From NCBI RefSeq assembly GCF_944324525.1, contig NZ_CALUWS010000017.1:1-52867 (forward strand): a stretch of DNA of 52,867 bases, read 5' to 3'. The stretch is from an uncultured Desulfovibrio sp. GTDB lineage: Bacteria; Desulfobacterota; Desulfovibrionia; Desulfovibrionales; Desulfovibrionaceae. Below the pieces are notes generated by a model. That model did not search any database and had not been told where the DNA came from. It worked only from the letters and a program-made list of their open reading frames with translations. How positions within the stretch are numbered: the stretch's first letter is position 1; the number at the start of each line of letters is the position of its first letter. The translations under genes and the position numbers were made by a program. Shown in pieces: positions 35,691 through 45,096 of this stretch.

Positions 35691-36836
35691 TTAGAACTTG
35701 AACTGGGTGCTCTGCCGCCAGGTGTAGTAGGCGGGATCGCGGAAATCGTCGATGAGGTGGTGGGTGAACTTCAGGCCGGTGAGCTTGAAGAAGGATTCCC
35801 AGCCGATGCGGTTGGCCCAGTCGCCGAGCCGCTCGTACTTGTTGGCATGAGCGGCGTAGACGTCAAGGATGTGCTTGACGGTCTTGGTGAGGGTGGGCCA
35901 GCGCGGCGGTTCGTTGGGGATGTAGCCCACGACCACCTTGGAGAACTTGGGCATGGTGATGCGGTTGGACACCTTGCCGCCGACCATGATGGCGATGCCG
36001 TCGCCTTCGCTGTCGGCAATGGGCAGGGCGGGGCACATGGTGTAGCAGTTGCCGCAGTACATGCAACGATCCTGCTTGATGGCCACGGAATTCACCTTCT
36101 GGCCGTTCCATTCCGCCTTGGTGGGACGCACGGCGGCGGTGGGGCAGGCGGCCACGGCCAGCGGGATCTCGCACAGCTTGTCGGCCCACTGATGGTCGAT
36201 CATGGGCGGCTTGCGGTGGATGCCCACGAGGCCGATGTCGGAACAGTGCACCGCGCCGCACATGTTGATGCAGCAAGCCAGGGAGATGCGCACCGGGGCG
36301 GGCAGGCGCATGTTCTTGAATTCCTCGAACACGGTGTCCATCACGCATTTCACCGGGCCGGAGGCGTCGGTGGCCGGGGTGTGACAATGGACCCAGCCCT
36401 GGGTGTGGATCATGTTGCTCACGCCCGCGCCGGTGCCGCCCACGGGGAACTTGTGGGAGCCGCCGGCAAAGGTGCGGGAGTTCAGGTCGTCGCGCAGGGC
36501 CTTCATGGTGGCTTCGTCCTCCACCATGAACTCGATGTTGCTGCGGGTGGTCCAGCGCACATAGCCGCCGCAGTATTTGTCCGCGATGTCGCAGATCTCG
36601 CGGATATGGGTGATGGACATGGTGCGGGTGCCGCCCACGCGGACGGTGTACACCTTGTCGCCGCTCTCGGCCACATGCATCAGCACGCCGGGCTCAAGGA
36701 TCTCGTGATAGAGCCACTTGCCGAAGTTCTTCTTGATGACCGGCGGAAAGAATTCGTCATACTTGCGGGGGCCGATGTCGGTGATGCGGCCTTCCATCGG
36801 TTTGTCGGGATTGTATCCGGAAGAAATAAAAGCCAT
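35691..36836 (-). CDS. dsrB: Dissimilatory sulfite reductase beta subunit DsrB
   Basis: DsrB carries the catalytic siroheme of the alpha2beta2 enzyme that reduces sulfite in sulfate respiration. This 381-residue protein shows the siroheme-[4Fe-4S] ligand region [11 protein letters not shown] and a second ferredoxin domain with ACPTAAVRP and [12 protein letters not shown]. The substrate-side segment [14 protein letters not shown] is also present. It starts 18 bases after dsrA. No frameshift or missing ligand is seen. Confidence 0.98.
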   Translation of the reverse strand: MAFISSGYNPDKPMEGRITDIGPRKYDEFFPPVIKKNFGKWLYHEILEPGVLMHVAESGDKVYTVRVGGTRTMSITHIREICDIADKYCGGYVRWTTRSNIEFMVEDEATMKALRDDLNSRTFAGGSHKFPVGGTGAGVSNMIHTQGWVHCHTPATDASGPVKCVMDTVFEEFKNMRLPAPVRISLACCINMCGAVHCSDIGLVGIHRKPPMIDHQWADKLCEIPLAVAACPTAAVRPTKAEWNGQKVNSVAIKQDRCMYCGNCYTMCPALPIADSEGDGIAIMVGGKVSNRITMPKFSKVVVGYIPNEPPRWPTLTKTVKHILDVYAAHANKYERLGDWANRIGWESFFKLTGLKFTHHLIDDFRDPAYYTWRQSTQFKF

Positions 36837-36854
36837 GATCGTCTCTCCCTTGAA

Positions 36855-38165
36855 CTAGCGTTGATGACGGCTGCGGTAGGCGGCGAGATCGCGGTCCCAG
36901 CCGCCGGGCACTTCTTCCTTGAAGAAGATGTAGGGGTTGGAGCGGGGTTCCTTGACGTGGCAGGCGGCGGCCTCGATGTCGGTGACTTCCAGCAGCTTCT
37001 GGAAGGACAGGCGCTTCATGGTCTCGCCCACGCGCTCGCGGTTCTTGCCTTCCTCCATCCACCAGTCCCAGATCTTTTCGATGACTTCCTTGACTTCGGT
37101 GTAGGGCGCTTCACAGGAGATGAAGGGCACGAGCAGGGAACCCATCTGCGCGCCGTCCACCACCGGGGCCTTGGCGCCCACAAGGATGCTGGCGCCGCGC
37201 TCGTCGCCGATATGCAGGGCGCGGGGCATGGTGTTGATGCAGTGCATGCAGCGCACGCAGTCGGCGGTCTTGATGGAGATCTTGTTGCCGTCCCAGCTCA
37301 TGCACTTGGAGGGGCAGAGGTCGATGACTTCCTTCTGGATGTCGAACTTGCCCCAGTCGCGGCCGGAATGCGCGCCGGCGTTGGGGGCGAATTCGCCGCC
37401 CACATAGGCTTTCACGGCGTCCTGATCGATCTTGATGTCGTCCTTCCAGGTGCCGACGACGGCAAAGTCGGAGCGGGCCATGGCGCAGACGCAGCCGTTG
37501 GGACAGCCGTCGAACTTGAATTTGAACTTGTAAGGGAAGGCCGGGCGGTGCAGCTCGTCCTGATAGTCCATGGTAAGCTGATAGCACATGTCCTGCGTGT
37601 TGTAGCAGGCATATTCACAGCGGGACTGACCGAGACAGGCGGCCGGGGTGCGCAGGTTGGAGCCGGAGCCGCCGAGGTCGTTACGCAGGTTGTGGGTCAG
37701 CTCGTGGAAGATCTCTTCCAGCTGCGGGGTCTGGGTGCCGAGCAGCACGATGTCGCCGGTGGAGCCGTGCATGTTGGTCAGGCCGGAACCGCGCAGATCC
37801 CAGATGTTGCACAGGCCGCGCAGGAATTCCGTATTGTAGTATTTGCCGGAAGGCTGGGCCACACGGATGGTGTGGAAATGCGCCACGCCGGGAAATTTTT
37901 CGGGCTGATCGCAGTAGCGGCCGATGACGCCGCCGCCGTAGCCGAACACGCCCACGATGCCGCCGTGCTTCCAGTGGGTCTCCTTTTCCTCGTAGGAGAG
38001 CTCAAGGACGCCGAGCAGATCTTCCGGGGCGTCCACCGGGATCTGGTAGTCCAGATTATCGGGATTGGCCGCACGGTGCGCCGCTTCCTGCTTGATGTCG
38101 GACACGAAGCTCGGCCAGGGGCCGCTTTCCAGCTGGTCCAGAAGGGGAGTTGCGTGTTTTGCCAT
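36855..38165 (-). CDS. dsrA: Dissimilatory sulfite reductase alpha subunit DsrA
   Basis: DsrA is a 436-residue cytoplasmic subunit that pairs with DsrB. Visible ligands are CLGQSRCEYACYNTQDMC in the siroheme/cluster region, CPSKC, and the inserted ferredoxin motif CVRCMHCINTMP. The N-terminal LDQLESGPWPSFVSDIK is typical of sulfate-reducer DsrA. It is the first gene of dsrA-dsrB-dsrD, with a good Shine-Dalgarno (GGAGG) and a candidate promoter about 90-115 bases upstream. Confidence 0.98.
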   Translation of the reverse strand: MAKHATPLLDQLESGPWPSFVSDIKQEAAHRAANPDNLDYQIPVDAPEDLLGVLELSYEEKETHWKHGGIVGVFGYGGGVIGRYCDQPEKFPGVAHFHTIRVAQPSGKYYNTEFLRGLCNIWDLRGSGLTNMHGSTGDIVLLGTQTPQLEEIFHELTHNLRNDLGGSGSNLRTPAACLGQSRCEYACYNTQDMCYQLTMDYQDELHRPAFPYKFKFKFDGCPNGCVCAMARSDFAVVGTWKDDIKIDQDAVKAYVGGEFAPNAGAHSGRDWGKFDIQKEVIDLCPSKCMSWDGNKISIKTADCVRCMHCINTMPRALHIGDERGASILVGAKAPVVDGAQMGSLLVPFISCEAPYTEVKEVIEKIWDWWMEEGKNRERVGETMKRLSFQKLLEVTDIEAAACHVKEPRSNPYIFFKEEVPGGWDRDLAAYRSRHQR

Positions 38166-38252
38166 TGCCGTACCTCCACATTACATGACAACGATTTTTC
38201 GTTAAATACTTGCTGGCGCTTGCCGGAACCGGCATGTGCCGTTGGTGGAGCA

Positions 38253-38281
38253 ACACTAGCAACGGAAAATCATTTTCTCAA
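38253..38281 (-). promoter_or_regulatory. Candidate sigma70 promoter of the dsr operon
   Basis: On the minus strand TTGAGA (complement 38276-38281) and TAGTGT (complement 38253-38258) are 17 bases apart. This places the start of transcription near 38246 and leaves a leader of about 80 bases that holds the palindrome GCCGGAACCGGC (38222-38233) and a small AACGA/TCGTT hairpin. The region 38282-38410 is AT-rich with no gene. Confidence 0.55.
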
Positions 38282-38410
38282 TACTCTGCGCGAAAAAAAG
38301 TAAATACTCTACATGAATAAGGTGGATGTCCTGAATCTGCACCGTTTCTTGGCACGGCGTCTACAGATGGTGGGTGAATGTTATACAACGAAATTTAGTT
38401 GTAAATGATG

Positions 38411-39331
38411 TCAAAAAGTGCAGAAAAAAGAATAAATAGGGTTTATACAACTTTTTTTCGTTTTTTTGGGAGGAGAGTAGAGGAAGGGGGCGGGTGAAAA
38501 GACGTTAATTTGGTGCAATAAATACACGACATCCTGCTCCGCCTGCAGCAAGGGCAGGCAGCGGCAGTGCCGCCGCAGCCACGTCAGCATGACGCGCCGG
38601 AACGCGCTGTCCGCCTCCGGCAGCAGCAGGAGCGGCCCCGGCCCGCCGTGCCGGGCAAGACGATCCAGAAAGGCCGGGATGGCCTCACCGGCGGACCGGC
38701 CGTCCGGCAGTCCGCAAAAAAGTGCCGTACCGCGCGGAGCAAGGGCCGCCAGCCAGTGGCCGCCAAGCGGGGGACGGCCCGACGCGGCCCGGACAGGATG
38801 CGGCAGACAGCGCAGGAGGAAGAACGGCGGCGCGGGCAGGCCATGCCGCGTACCGGGAGTTGCGGCGGACAGGAGGCGGGTGCATTCCTGCCGGAGACGG
38901 GCAAGCGCCTCGCGCCTTTCCGGCGGCAGCGTCAGTCCCCATTGCTGGAGAAGCCGTTGCACCGTCCAGCGGGAAGGGCAGATGCCGCACTGGGCCTGCA
39001 CGGCGGCGGTCAGGCGGTCCCGCGTCCACAGAAGCGGTCCGCCGGTGTCTGGGTCGGACGGCAGGTTCTCCATGACGAAACGGGCCAGATCGCCGTCCAT
39101 GCCCCGCTCGATGGTCCGGCCTGTGGGCCGTCCTTTCCGACCGCCGCGCAGGGCCGCCGCGCCGCCGCCCCGAAAGGCCTTCATCCAGGCCGCCACCGTG
39201 GAGCGGCTGACGCCGAACACCGCCGCGGCTTCGGTCTGGTTCAGCTCTCCGGCCTGGATGGCTTCCACCGCCTTGCGGCGCATGATGTGCAGGGTCTCCG
39301 GCGAAAGGCGGCGTCCGTCACGTCCGGGCAT
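38411..39331 (-). CDS. IS630-like helix-turn-helix protein with degenerate catalytic half
   Basis: The N-terminal half of this 306-residue protein is an IS630/Tc1-type helix-turn-helix (LNQTEAAAVFGVSRSTVAAW) with a second winged helix (WTVQRLLQQWGLTLPPERR). The C-terminal half resembles the transposase core in layout (IPAFLDRLARHGGPGPLLLL, then VMLTWLRRHCRCLP), but the Asp and Glu catalytic residues and the LPPYSPELNP-type end are missing. No terminal inverted repeats were found. It may be a domesticated DNA-binding protein or a dying transposase. It overlaps the preceding regulator gene by 14 bases and sits directly upstream of dsrA. The last 30 or so residues are low-complexity and may not be conserved. 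Confidence 0.55.
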   Translation of the reverse strand: MPGRDGRRLSPETLHIMRRKAVEAIQAGELNQTEAAAVFGVSRSTVAAWMKAFRGGGAAALRGGRKGRPTGRTIERGMDGDLARFVMENLPSDPDTGGPLLWTRDRLTAAVQAQCGICPSRWTVQRLLQQWGLTLPPERREALARLRQECTRLLSAATPGTRHGLPAPPFFLLRCLPHPVRAASGRPPLGGHWLAALAPRGTALFCGLPDGRSAGEAIPAFLDRLARHGGPGPLLLLPEADSAFRRVMLTWLRRHCRCLPLLQAEQDVVYLLHQINVFSPAPFLYSPPKKTKKSCINPIYSFFCTF

Positions 39332-40958
39332 GGCGGCCGTTCTCCGGGCGTCCGTCACGGCGGGATATGCCGTATTTCTTCAGGCGAGAGCAGAGCGTGG
39401 TGGGACTGATGCCCAGCAGGGCCGCCGCGCCGTCAGGGCCGTAGATCTTGCGGCCGCACTGGTCCAGCGCGCGGACCAGATTGTCACGGAACAGGCTGTC
39501 CATCTCCGTCTCCGTATAGACACGCTCCGCCCTGTCCGGCGGCGGGGCGCAGGCGCGCAGGCTCGCGGCAAGCTGCCCGGCGTCGAGTCGGCCGTCCGGC
39601 GCGGTGATGACGGCCCGCAGCAGGATATTGCGCAGCTCCCGGACATTGCCGGGCCAGTCGTATGCCGTAAGCACGGGCAGGACATCCGTGGGCAGCGCCG
39701 AAGCGGGGCGGTGCAGCTGCGCGGCAAAGGCGGACAGGAAGTGCCCGGCCAGCAGGGGGATGTCCTCCTTGCGCTCCCGCAGGGGAGGCACGTCCAGCGC
39801 AAGGACATTGAGCTGGTAATAGAGGTCCTCCCGAAACTTCCCCTGCCGCACCTGCTGGAAAAGATCCGCGTGCGTGGCGGCAAGAATGCGGATCCGCACC
39901 GGGCGGCGCGCTTTGTCGCCGGGACGCAGGAACGATCCCGAATGGATGATGCCCAGCAGCTTGCCCTGCACATCCAGCGGGATGTCATCGACATTTTCAA
40001 GAAAGAGCGTTCCGTGAGCGGCGGCCTCAAGAAAGCCCACATGCACCGCGTCGTCCTGTCGCTCTCCGAGGAATTCCCGCTCGAACTGCCCCGGTGAGAT
40101 GGCCGCGCAGTCCACCTTGACCAGCGGCCCGGCGGCGACGGCGCTCTGCCGGTGCAGCTCGGCGGCCACCGCGCCCTTGCCCGTGCCCACCTCGCCGGTT
40201 ATCAGCACGGGCGCGGCCGAAAAGGCCACGCGGCGGATGTTCTCCTTCAGGCCACGGATGGCCTGACTGTCGCCTACCAAGAAAGGGCCGGGATCGGCGC
40301 TGTCCCGCTGCAGATAGGAATTCTCGATCTCCAGACGCCGCTTGAGGCGCGTCAGCTCCTCAAACTGCTGGGCATTGGCCAGCGAGACGGCAAGATAATC
40401 GGCGATGAGCCGCAGCCTGTCCAGCGCCAGACCGTCATGACGGCTGCGGCTGAACAAGGCCAGCACGCCGAGCACCTCCCCCTTGTGGGTCAGCGGCTGG
40501 CCGAGGAAGGTGCTGATGCCTTCACGGGCGATCCAGTCCGGGTCGCTCACCCACGGCATGTCTGGGGAGACGGCATCCACATGGAACGCCTCGCCGGAAG
40601 CCGCGATGAGGCCCACCTTGCCGCGCCCCAGCGGGAAGCGCTGATGCCTGCCGTCCAGCGCCGTCCAGGTCTCGCCGCTGACGCGGGACTGCCCGTACCC
40701 GGCCGCAAGGCGCAGGCAGCGGCGATGCTCCGGGCAGTCGTAGAAGTGACGACAGGCGGCGCAGCGTTGGGGATCCGCCTGCTCCATGAGCCAGATGCGG
40801 CAGAGCGCCGTATCGTGCAGGCGGCCGAGATGATCCGTGACCAGCGCAAAAAGCTGATCAAGGTCGTGGCACTGGGCCATCCGCAAAAGGAGCCCGTGGA
40901 CGGCGGCCATATCCCGGAGACTGGTCTCCTCCGACAGGTGAGCGTTGGTTTCCTGCAT
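39318..40958 (-). CDS. NtrC-family regulator lacking the GAFTGA loop (GAF-AAA-Fis)
   Basis: This 546-residue protein has the layout of a sigma54 activator: a GAF domain (20-200) with a cysteine group (C53, C66, C69, C75, C81), an AAA+ domain with Walker A GEVGTGKG (255-262), and a C-terminal Fis-type helix-turn-helix. The GAFTGA loop that contacts sigma54 is replaced by DDAVHV near 302-307. Walker B reads LFLENV instead of LFLDEI, and YYRLN is YYQLN. It may therefore bind DNA without activating sigma54, perhaps as a repressor. The cysteines could hold a cluster or metal. It lies upstream of dsrAB in the same direction. The start at 40958 avoids reading through repeat C. Confidence 0.82.
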   Translation of the reverse strand: MQETNAHLSEETSLRDMAAVHGLLLRMAQCHDLDQLFALVTDHLGRLHDTALCRIWLMEQADPQRCAACRHFYDCPEHRRCLRLAAGYGQSRVSGETWTALDGRHQRFPLGRGKVGLIAASGEAFHVDAVSPDMPWVSDPDWIAREGISTFLGQPLTHKGEVLGVLALFSRSRHDGLALDRLRLIADYLAVSLANAQQFEELTRLKRRLEIENSYLQRDSADPGPFLVGDSQAIRGLKENIRRVAFSAAPVLITGEVGTGKGAVAAELHRQSAVAAGPLVKVDCAAISPGQFEREFLGERQDDAVHVGFLEAAAHGTLFLENVDDIPLDVQGKLLGIIHSGSFLRPGDKARRPVRIRILAATHADLFQQVRQGKFREDLYYQLNVLALDVPPLRERKEDIPLLAGHFLSAFAAQLHRPASALPTDVLPVLTAYDWPGNVRELRNILLRAVITAPDGRLDAGQLAASLRACAPPPDRAERVYTETEMDSLFRDNLVRALDQCGRKIYGPDGAAALLGISPTTLCSRLKKYGISRRDGRPENGRHART

Positions 40959-40964
40959 AGGCTG

Positions 40965-41089
40965 TCCGGGGACCGGGGCCACGGCGGGGGACTGCGGCGT
41001 CACCCGCACGGTGAGGGACCCCGGCAAGAGTTTCGAGGGGAGGGAGCGCGGGGGGGACCTTTGCAAAGGTCCCTCTCCCCCGCATCATC
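40965..41089 (+). repeat. Interspersed repeat family C, copy 2
   Basis: It shares GGCGTCACCCGCACGGTG, GACCCCGGCAAGAGTTTCGA and the hairpin GGGACCTTTGCAAAGGTCCC with copy 1 at 35149. It fills the whole space between the mutS2 stop (41090) and the regulator start (40958). The hairpin could terminate or attenuate mutS2 transcription. Confidence 0.75.
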
Positions 41090-43507
41090 TCAGCGCAACT
41101 GGACGATGGTCATGCCGTCGCCGCCGCGGTCTTCGGGGGCAAGGGCAAAGTGTTCCACGGCCGGGAAGCCGCGCAGGAAATCGTGTATCTGCCGGCGCAG
41201 CGCGCCGGTGCCGCGTCCGTGTACCACTTCCAGCTCATGGAAGCCCGCCAGCAGGGCCTTGTCGAGGAAGCGTTCCACTTCGGCCAGGGCCTGATCCGCG
41301 CGCATGCCGCGCAGATCGAGCTTGAGGGCCGGGGCGCTGTCGTCCGTCTGCGCACGCACGGCCCGGCCCACCGCCGAGGGGGCGGCCGCGGGGGCGGCGG
41401 CCGCTGGCAGGCGCACGTCCTTCACCGCGGCCCAGAGACTCACGCCGTTGAGGTCAAGGCGCAGGCGGTTGCGGCGCTCGTCGATGTCGGTAATGCGGCC
41501 GCGCTTGTTGAAGGCGGTATGCAGCACTTCCTGTCCCACGCGGAAGGTCTCCGCCACGGGCAGGGCGGCGGCGGGGGCTTCCTCCTGCTGCGGGGCGGCG
41601 GCCAGCGAGGCCCGCAGGCGGGACATCTCCCGCAGGGCCTGCTTCTGGGTGGCGCGGCCTTCCTTCCAGGCGCGCATGAGCTCCTGCGCCTGCGCGCGTA
41701 CCTCGTCATGCAGGCGCAGGCGCTCCTTCTCGAATTTTTCGCGGGCGTGTTCGGCCTCCCGCCGGGCCTTGTCCTGCGCCTTCTTCAGATCGCGCAGTTC
41801 TTCCTCACGGCGGGCGGCAAGGTCGTTGAGGCGCTGGAGCACCTGTCCCGTCTCCTGCCCGTCCTGCAAAAGATACTGTTCCGCCCGGCGCAGGATGCTG
41901 TCCGGCAGGCCGTGCTCACGGGCCACGTCCAGCGCCTGACTGGCCCCCACCTGATCGTAGGCCAGCCGGAAGAGGGGTTTCTTGCTCTGCGGGTCAAAGA
42001 GCACCGAAGCCGCCCGCGCGCCTTCGCGGGTGAGGGCGTAGCTCTTGAGGGCCGGGAAGTGCGTGGCCGCGAGAGTGTACGTCCGCTTTTCCAGCAGTTC
42101 GTCCAGCACGGCCTGGGCCAGCGCCGCCCCCTGCGCCGGGTCGGTGCCCGCGCCGAATTCGTCCAGCAGCACGAGGGCCTCGGCGTCCAGATGCTTCCAG
42201 GCCTTGCCCAGATGCTGGATCTGGGCCGTGAAGGTGGAGACGTTGTCCGCAAGGCTCTGCTCGTCGCCGATGAAGGCGTCCACCCGGCCGAACCACGGCA
42301 GATGCGAACCCGCGCCCGCCGGGACGGGCAGGGCGCTCAGGGTCATGGCGGCCATGAGGCCCAGCGTCTTGAGGCAGACGGTCTTTCCGCCCGCATTGCC
42401 GCCGGTGATGATGAGCGCGCGTTCGCCGGGGCGCAGCACGATGTCCAGCGGCCGCACGCGCCGCCGGGCCGCCTCGCGGGCTTCGGCCGCGTCGCGGGCG
42501 TTGCGCCGCTCGCGCTCCGGCGGCGTCTGGCGGGTCTCCTCCGCCCGGCCCAGCAGCAGGAGCGGATGCCGGGCCTCCAGCAGGCAGATGCCTTCCGCCG
42601 CCGGGGTCAGGGGCACGCAGCGGCCGTCATAGCTTTCAGCCAGACGGCGTTTGGCCTGCAGGACGTCCAGCCCGGCCAGCAGGTCGAGGGCGGCCCGCGC
42701 GCCGGGCAGCTCGGCCAGCAGCAGGGAGCGCAGATAGGCAAGGATCTTCTGCTCTTCCTCGCGCTCTTCCCGCTTGAGTTCCTGGAGGCGGTTGTTGATC
42801 TCCACCAGGAACATGGGCTCGAAATAGCAGGTCTCGCCGGTCTGCGACCAGTCATGGATGATGCCCTGCATGCGCCCCTTGAAATTGGCCTTGAGCGGCA
42901 GCACATAGCGGTCGGACGAAAGGGTCATGAATTCGTCCTGCAGATAGGGCAGCATATTGTACTGCACGGCGTAGTCCTTGACCTTGCGCATGCAGTTTTG
43001 ATGCAGGCGGCGCAGCTCGCTGCGGACCTGATGCAGTTCCGGCGAGCTCTCGTCGCGGATGTAGCCGTCATCGGAAAGGCAGCGGTTGAGGGCGGCGGTG
43101 AGCTGCACCGGCAGAGGCGAGCGGCGGGCAAAGTCCAGCAGGTACGGCCATTGCGTCTCGGCTTCGGGCACGGCGATGGATTCCACGGCGGCCTGCGCCA
43201 GACGCAGTACCTCCCGCAGGGCCCAGAAGGCATCCGTATCCGGCTGGGCGTGCGGACGCTCCACCGCACGCAGCAGGCCGCTCACGTCGGGGAAGGAGGT
43301 CAGCATGAAACCGCCGTTGCCCAGCGGACGGGCCGCCCAGACGCGGGACTCGTCAAAAAGGCGGGCTTCCCGCGTGACGGCATCGGCATCGGCAAGAGGC
43401 GCGACACGCAGGGCGTGTTCGCGTCCGACGCCGGAGGTGCAATGCCCGGCCAGATGGGCGATGACGGCGTCAAATTCCAGAGCGGCAAGGGTTCGCGCGT
43501 GAATCAT
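41090..43507 (-). CDS. mutS2: MutS2 family protein
   Basis: This 805-residue MutS2 has the core and lever region, the ATPase domain with Walker A TGGNAGGKT, and VLLDEFGAGTDPAQG as Walker B/signature. After a coiled-coil linker there is a C-terminal Smr domain (LDLRGMRADQA, VHGRGTGALR). It lacks the mismatch-binding domain of MutS1. MutS2 proteins are known to suppress recombination or to rescue collided ribosomes; which applies here is unknown. The start at 43507 is the first protein-like ATG. It lies downstream of yqeY, separated by a terminator. Confidence 0.94.
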   Translation of the reverse strand: MIHARTLAALEFDAVIAHLAGHCTSGVGREHALRVAPLADADAVTREARLFDESRVWAARPLGNGGFMLTSFPDVSGLLRAVERPHAQPDTDAFWALREVLRLAQAAVESIAVPEAETQWPYLLDFARRSPLPVQLTAALNRCLSDDGYIRDESSPELHQVRSELRRLHQNCMRKVKDYAVQYNMLPYLQDEFMTLSSDRYVLPLKANFKGRMQGIIHDWSQTGETCYFEPMFLVEINNRLQELKREEREEEQKILAYLRSLLLAELPGARAALDLLAGLDVLQAKRRLAESYDGRCVPLTPAAEGICLLEARHPLLLLGRAEETRQTPPERERRNARDAAEAREAARRRVRPLDIVLRPGERALIITGGNAGGKTVCLKTLGLMAAMTLSALPVPAGAGSHLPWFGRVDAFIGDEQSLADNVSTFTAQIQHLGKAWKHLDAEALVLLDEFGAGTDPAQGAALAQAVLDELLEKRTYTLAATHFPALKSYALTREGARAASVLFDPQSKKPLFRLAYDQVGASQALDVAREHGLPDSILRRAEQYLLQDGQETGQVLQRLNDLAARREEELRDLKKAQDKARREAEHAREKFEKERLRLHDEVRAQAQELMRAWKEGRATQKQALREMSRLRASLAAAPQQEEAPAAALPVAETFRVGQEVLHTAFNKRGRITDIDERRNRLRLDLNGVSLWAAVKDVRLPAAAAPAAAPSAVGRAVRAQTDDSAPALKLDLRGMRADQALAEVERFLDKALLAGFHELEVVHGRGTGALRRQIHDFLRGFPAVEHFALAPEDRGGDGMTIVQLR

Positions 43508-43583
43508 GGGGCAAGGGGGTGGCCGGGAGGCCGACTGAAGGTGAGCGGGATGACCTCCCCGTGAGCGGGGCAGGCGAAAAACG

Positions 43584-43610
43584 AAAAAAAGGCCGCGCAG
43601 CGGCACGGCC
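43584..43610 (-). terminator. Terminator after yqeY
   Basis: GGCCG and CGGCC arms (43591-43610) form a hairpin that is followed on the minus strand by a T7 run (43584-43590). It begins 15 bases beyond the yqeY stop. Confidence 0.8.
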
Positions 43611-43624
43611 TCCTGTTGCGGGAC

Positions 43625-44083
43625 TTATTGGGGCGTCAGGCGCTGCTTGACGGCTTCGGAAAGCTGCTTGCCGTCCACACGGCCCTTGTGCGTGGCCATG
43701 ATGGCGGAGATGACCTTGCCCATGTCGCGGGGCGAGGCCGCGCCCACGGCGGTGATGGTCTCCTCGATGAGGCGGCCGAGTTCTTCCGCGCTCAGGGGCT
43801 GGGGCAGGTATTCCTGGATGACGGCCAGCTCCTCGGCTTCCTTCTGGGCCAGATCGGGACGATTGGCGGCGGTGTACTGCTCGATGGAGTCCTGACGCTG
43901 CTTGCCTTCCTTGATGATGACGTCCAGCATCTCTTCATCGCTCAGCGTGCCGCCGGGGCGGCGCAGCTCCACCAGCCGGTTCTTGACGGCGGTCTTGAGC
44001 AGACGCAGCACGGACAGGCGCACGGCGTCCTTGGCCTTGTAGGCCTGCACATAGTCTTTATCAATCTGTTCAAACAGGCTCAT
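43625..44083 (-). CDS. yqeY: GatB/YqeY domain protein
   Basis: This 152-residue protein is the stand-alone YqeY domain, related to the tRNA-binding tail of GatB. Conserved parts are VRLSVLRLLKTAVKN, ELAVIQEYLPQPLS and a final MGKVISAIMATHKGRVDGK. The family is thought to act around aminoacyl-tRNA handling, but the exact role is unproven. It follows rpsU, the common rpsU-yqeY order, with a terminator between them that may lower its expression. The start at 44083 (MSLFEQIDKDYV) matches the family N-terminus. Confidence 0.92.
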   Translation of the reverse strand: MSLFEQIDKDYVQAYKAKDAVRLSVLRLLKTAVKNRLVELRRPGGTLSDEEMLDVIIKEGKQRQDSIEQYTAANRPDLAQKEAEELAVIQEYLPQPLSAEELGRLIEETITAVGAASPRDMGKVISAIMATHKGRVDGKQLSEAVKQRLTPQ

Positions 44084-44115
44084 GTCGATATCCTCACGGG
44101 CCGGGACCCGGAAAA

Positions 44116-44152
44116 AATCAAAAAGCGGGAAGCCCAAGGCAGGGCCTCCCGC
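44116..44152 (-). terminator. Terminator after rpsU
   Basis: GCGGGAAGCCC and GGGCCTCCCGC pair with one offset base each, with a six-base loop (44125-44152). On the minus strand the stem is followed by TTTTTGATTTTTT. It lies between rpsU and yqeY, allowing high rpsU output with some read-through. Confidence 0.8.
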
Positions 44153-44196
44153 AAACGGACAGCGTCGCTTGCGCCCCAAGGGACGCGGGCGCGACA

Positions 44197-44406
44197 TTAC
44201 GCCGCGTTCATCTTGCGCATCTTCTTCATCAGGCGCTTACGGGCAGCGGCCTTCTTCTTCTTGCGCATCACGCTGGGCTTTTCGTAGTGCTGACGCTTCT
44301 TCATTTCGGACAGCACACCGGCCTTTTCCACCTGCTTCTTGAAGCGGCGGAGCGCGATATCAAAGTTGTAATCGTCTTCGTTCAGGAATACACCGGGCAC
44401 AGACAT
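44197..44406 (-). CDS. rpsU: 30S ribosomal protein S21
   Basis: This 69-residue basic protein matches S21 ([39 protein letters not shown]). It binds near the anti-Shine-Dalgarno region of 16S rRNA. The ATG at 44406 follows a strong AAGGGGGTG; a GTG one codon earlier is less likely to be used. The 296 bases upstream to the HU stop contain repeat A copy 4 and the promoter. Confidence 0.96.
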   Translation of the reverse strand: MSVPGVFLNEDDYNFDIALRRFKKQVEKAGVLSEMKKRQHYEKPSVMRKKKKAAARKRLMKKMRKMNAA

Positions 44407-44577
44407 CACCCCCTTTTTTCAGGGCTCCGGCCGTGGCCGGGCACTCGGCGACCGTAGCCGCCGTCGTTCCAAAGCGAACGAAAAGCGTCTATATACCGTT
44501 TTTCCCCGCAAGGCAAGTCTTTTTTCTCCAGAGGGAGGGCGGCGGGCAAAAAAAGCACAAGGCCACCCACCGTCTCC

Positions 44578-44705
44578 AGGAGCATTTTCCGTGTGAATCG
44601 TTTTACGTTGCACACTATACGGTCTGTCGTTTCGCGGTAAAAACGCGGTTTTTTCGCTTGGCGTGCCGCCGCCTCGCGTTTTATCTTTAAAGATAAAACG
44701 CTCTA
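44578..44705 (-). repeat. Interspersed repeat family A, copy 4 (at the HU stop codon)
   Basis: On the minus strand the element begins TAGAGCGTTTTATC, whose TAG is the stop codon of the HU gene. Its first hairpin is a perfect 26-base palindrome, GCGTTTTATCTTT followed by its complement AAAGATAAAACGC. It ends GGAAAATGCTCC. At 128 bp it has lost the section with the second G/C stem. It could serve as the HU terminator. Confidence 0.82.
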
Positions 44706-44978
44706 GTCTTCGAGGGCGTCCTTGAGCATCTTGCCGGGACGGAATTTGATCATCTTGCCTTCGGCGATGGTGAGCGTCTCGCCGGTACGGGGATTGCGTC
44801 CCTGCCGGGCCTGACGGGTCTCCACACTGAAGGTGCCGAAACCGGTGAGCGTCAACTTGCCCTCTTCCACGAGACTTTCTTCCACGGAGGCAAGAAAGGC
44901 GTTGAGCACACGCTCGGCGGCGGCCTTGGTCAGATTGGATTTGGCCGCGATTTTTTCGATAAAGTCTGCCTTGGTCAT
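44703..44978 (-). CDS. HU-family nucleoid DNA-binding protein
   Basis: This 91-residue histone-like protein has the N-terminal dimerisation helices (MTKADFIEKIAAKSNLTKAA), the GFGTFSVETRQARQGRNP signature, and the basic arm followed by FRPGKMLKDAL. It bends DNA and helps to compact the nucleoid. AGGAGGATAG precedes the ATG. It could be HU alpha/beta or a related paralogue; no IHF-specific feature was seen. Its stop codon belongs to repeat A copy 4. Confidence 0.95.
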   Translation of the reverse strand: MTKADFIEKIAAKSNLTKAAAERVLNAFLASVEESLVEEGKLTLTGFGTFSVETRQARQGRNPRTGETLTIAEGKMIKFRPGKMLKDALED

Positions 44979-45096
44979 GAAACTATCCTCCTACACATAT
45001 CCCGGCCCCCCCGGCCAGGTTTCTTGTACGGCAGGCAAAAAAGGAAGCAAGCAAGGGACCGTACGTGAAAAGGGGAACAATTTTTCAGGAATCTTG

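Noticed and set aside
35661-38303. An 880-codon open frame on the plus strand
   Set aside because: It is exactly antisense to dsrB and dsrA and reads as His/Gly/Val-rich low-complexity protein, as expected for the complement of GC-rich genes.
38411-39331. A complete insertion sequence
   Set aside because: No terminal inverted repeats or target duplication were found, and the catalytic triad is missing.
41150-43564. An 804-codon open frame on the plus strand
   Set aside because: It is the antisense of mutS2, with no recognisable domain or Shine-Dalgarno.
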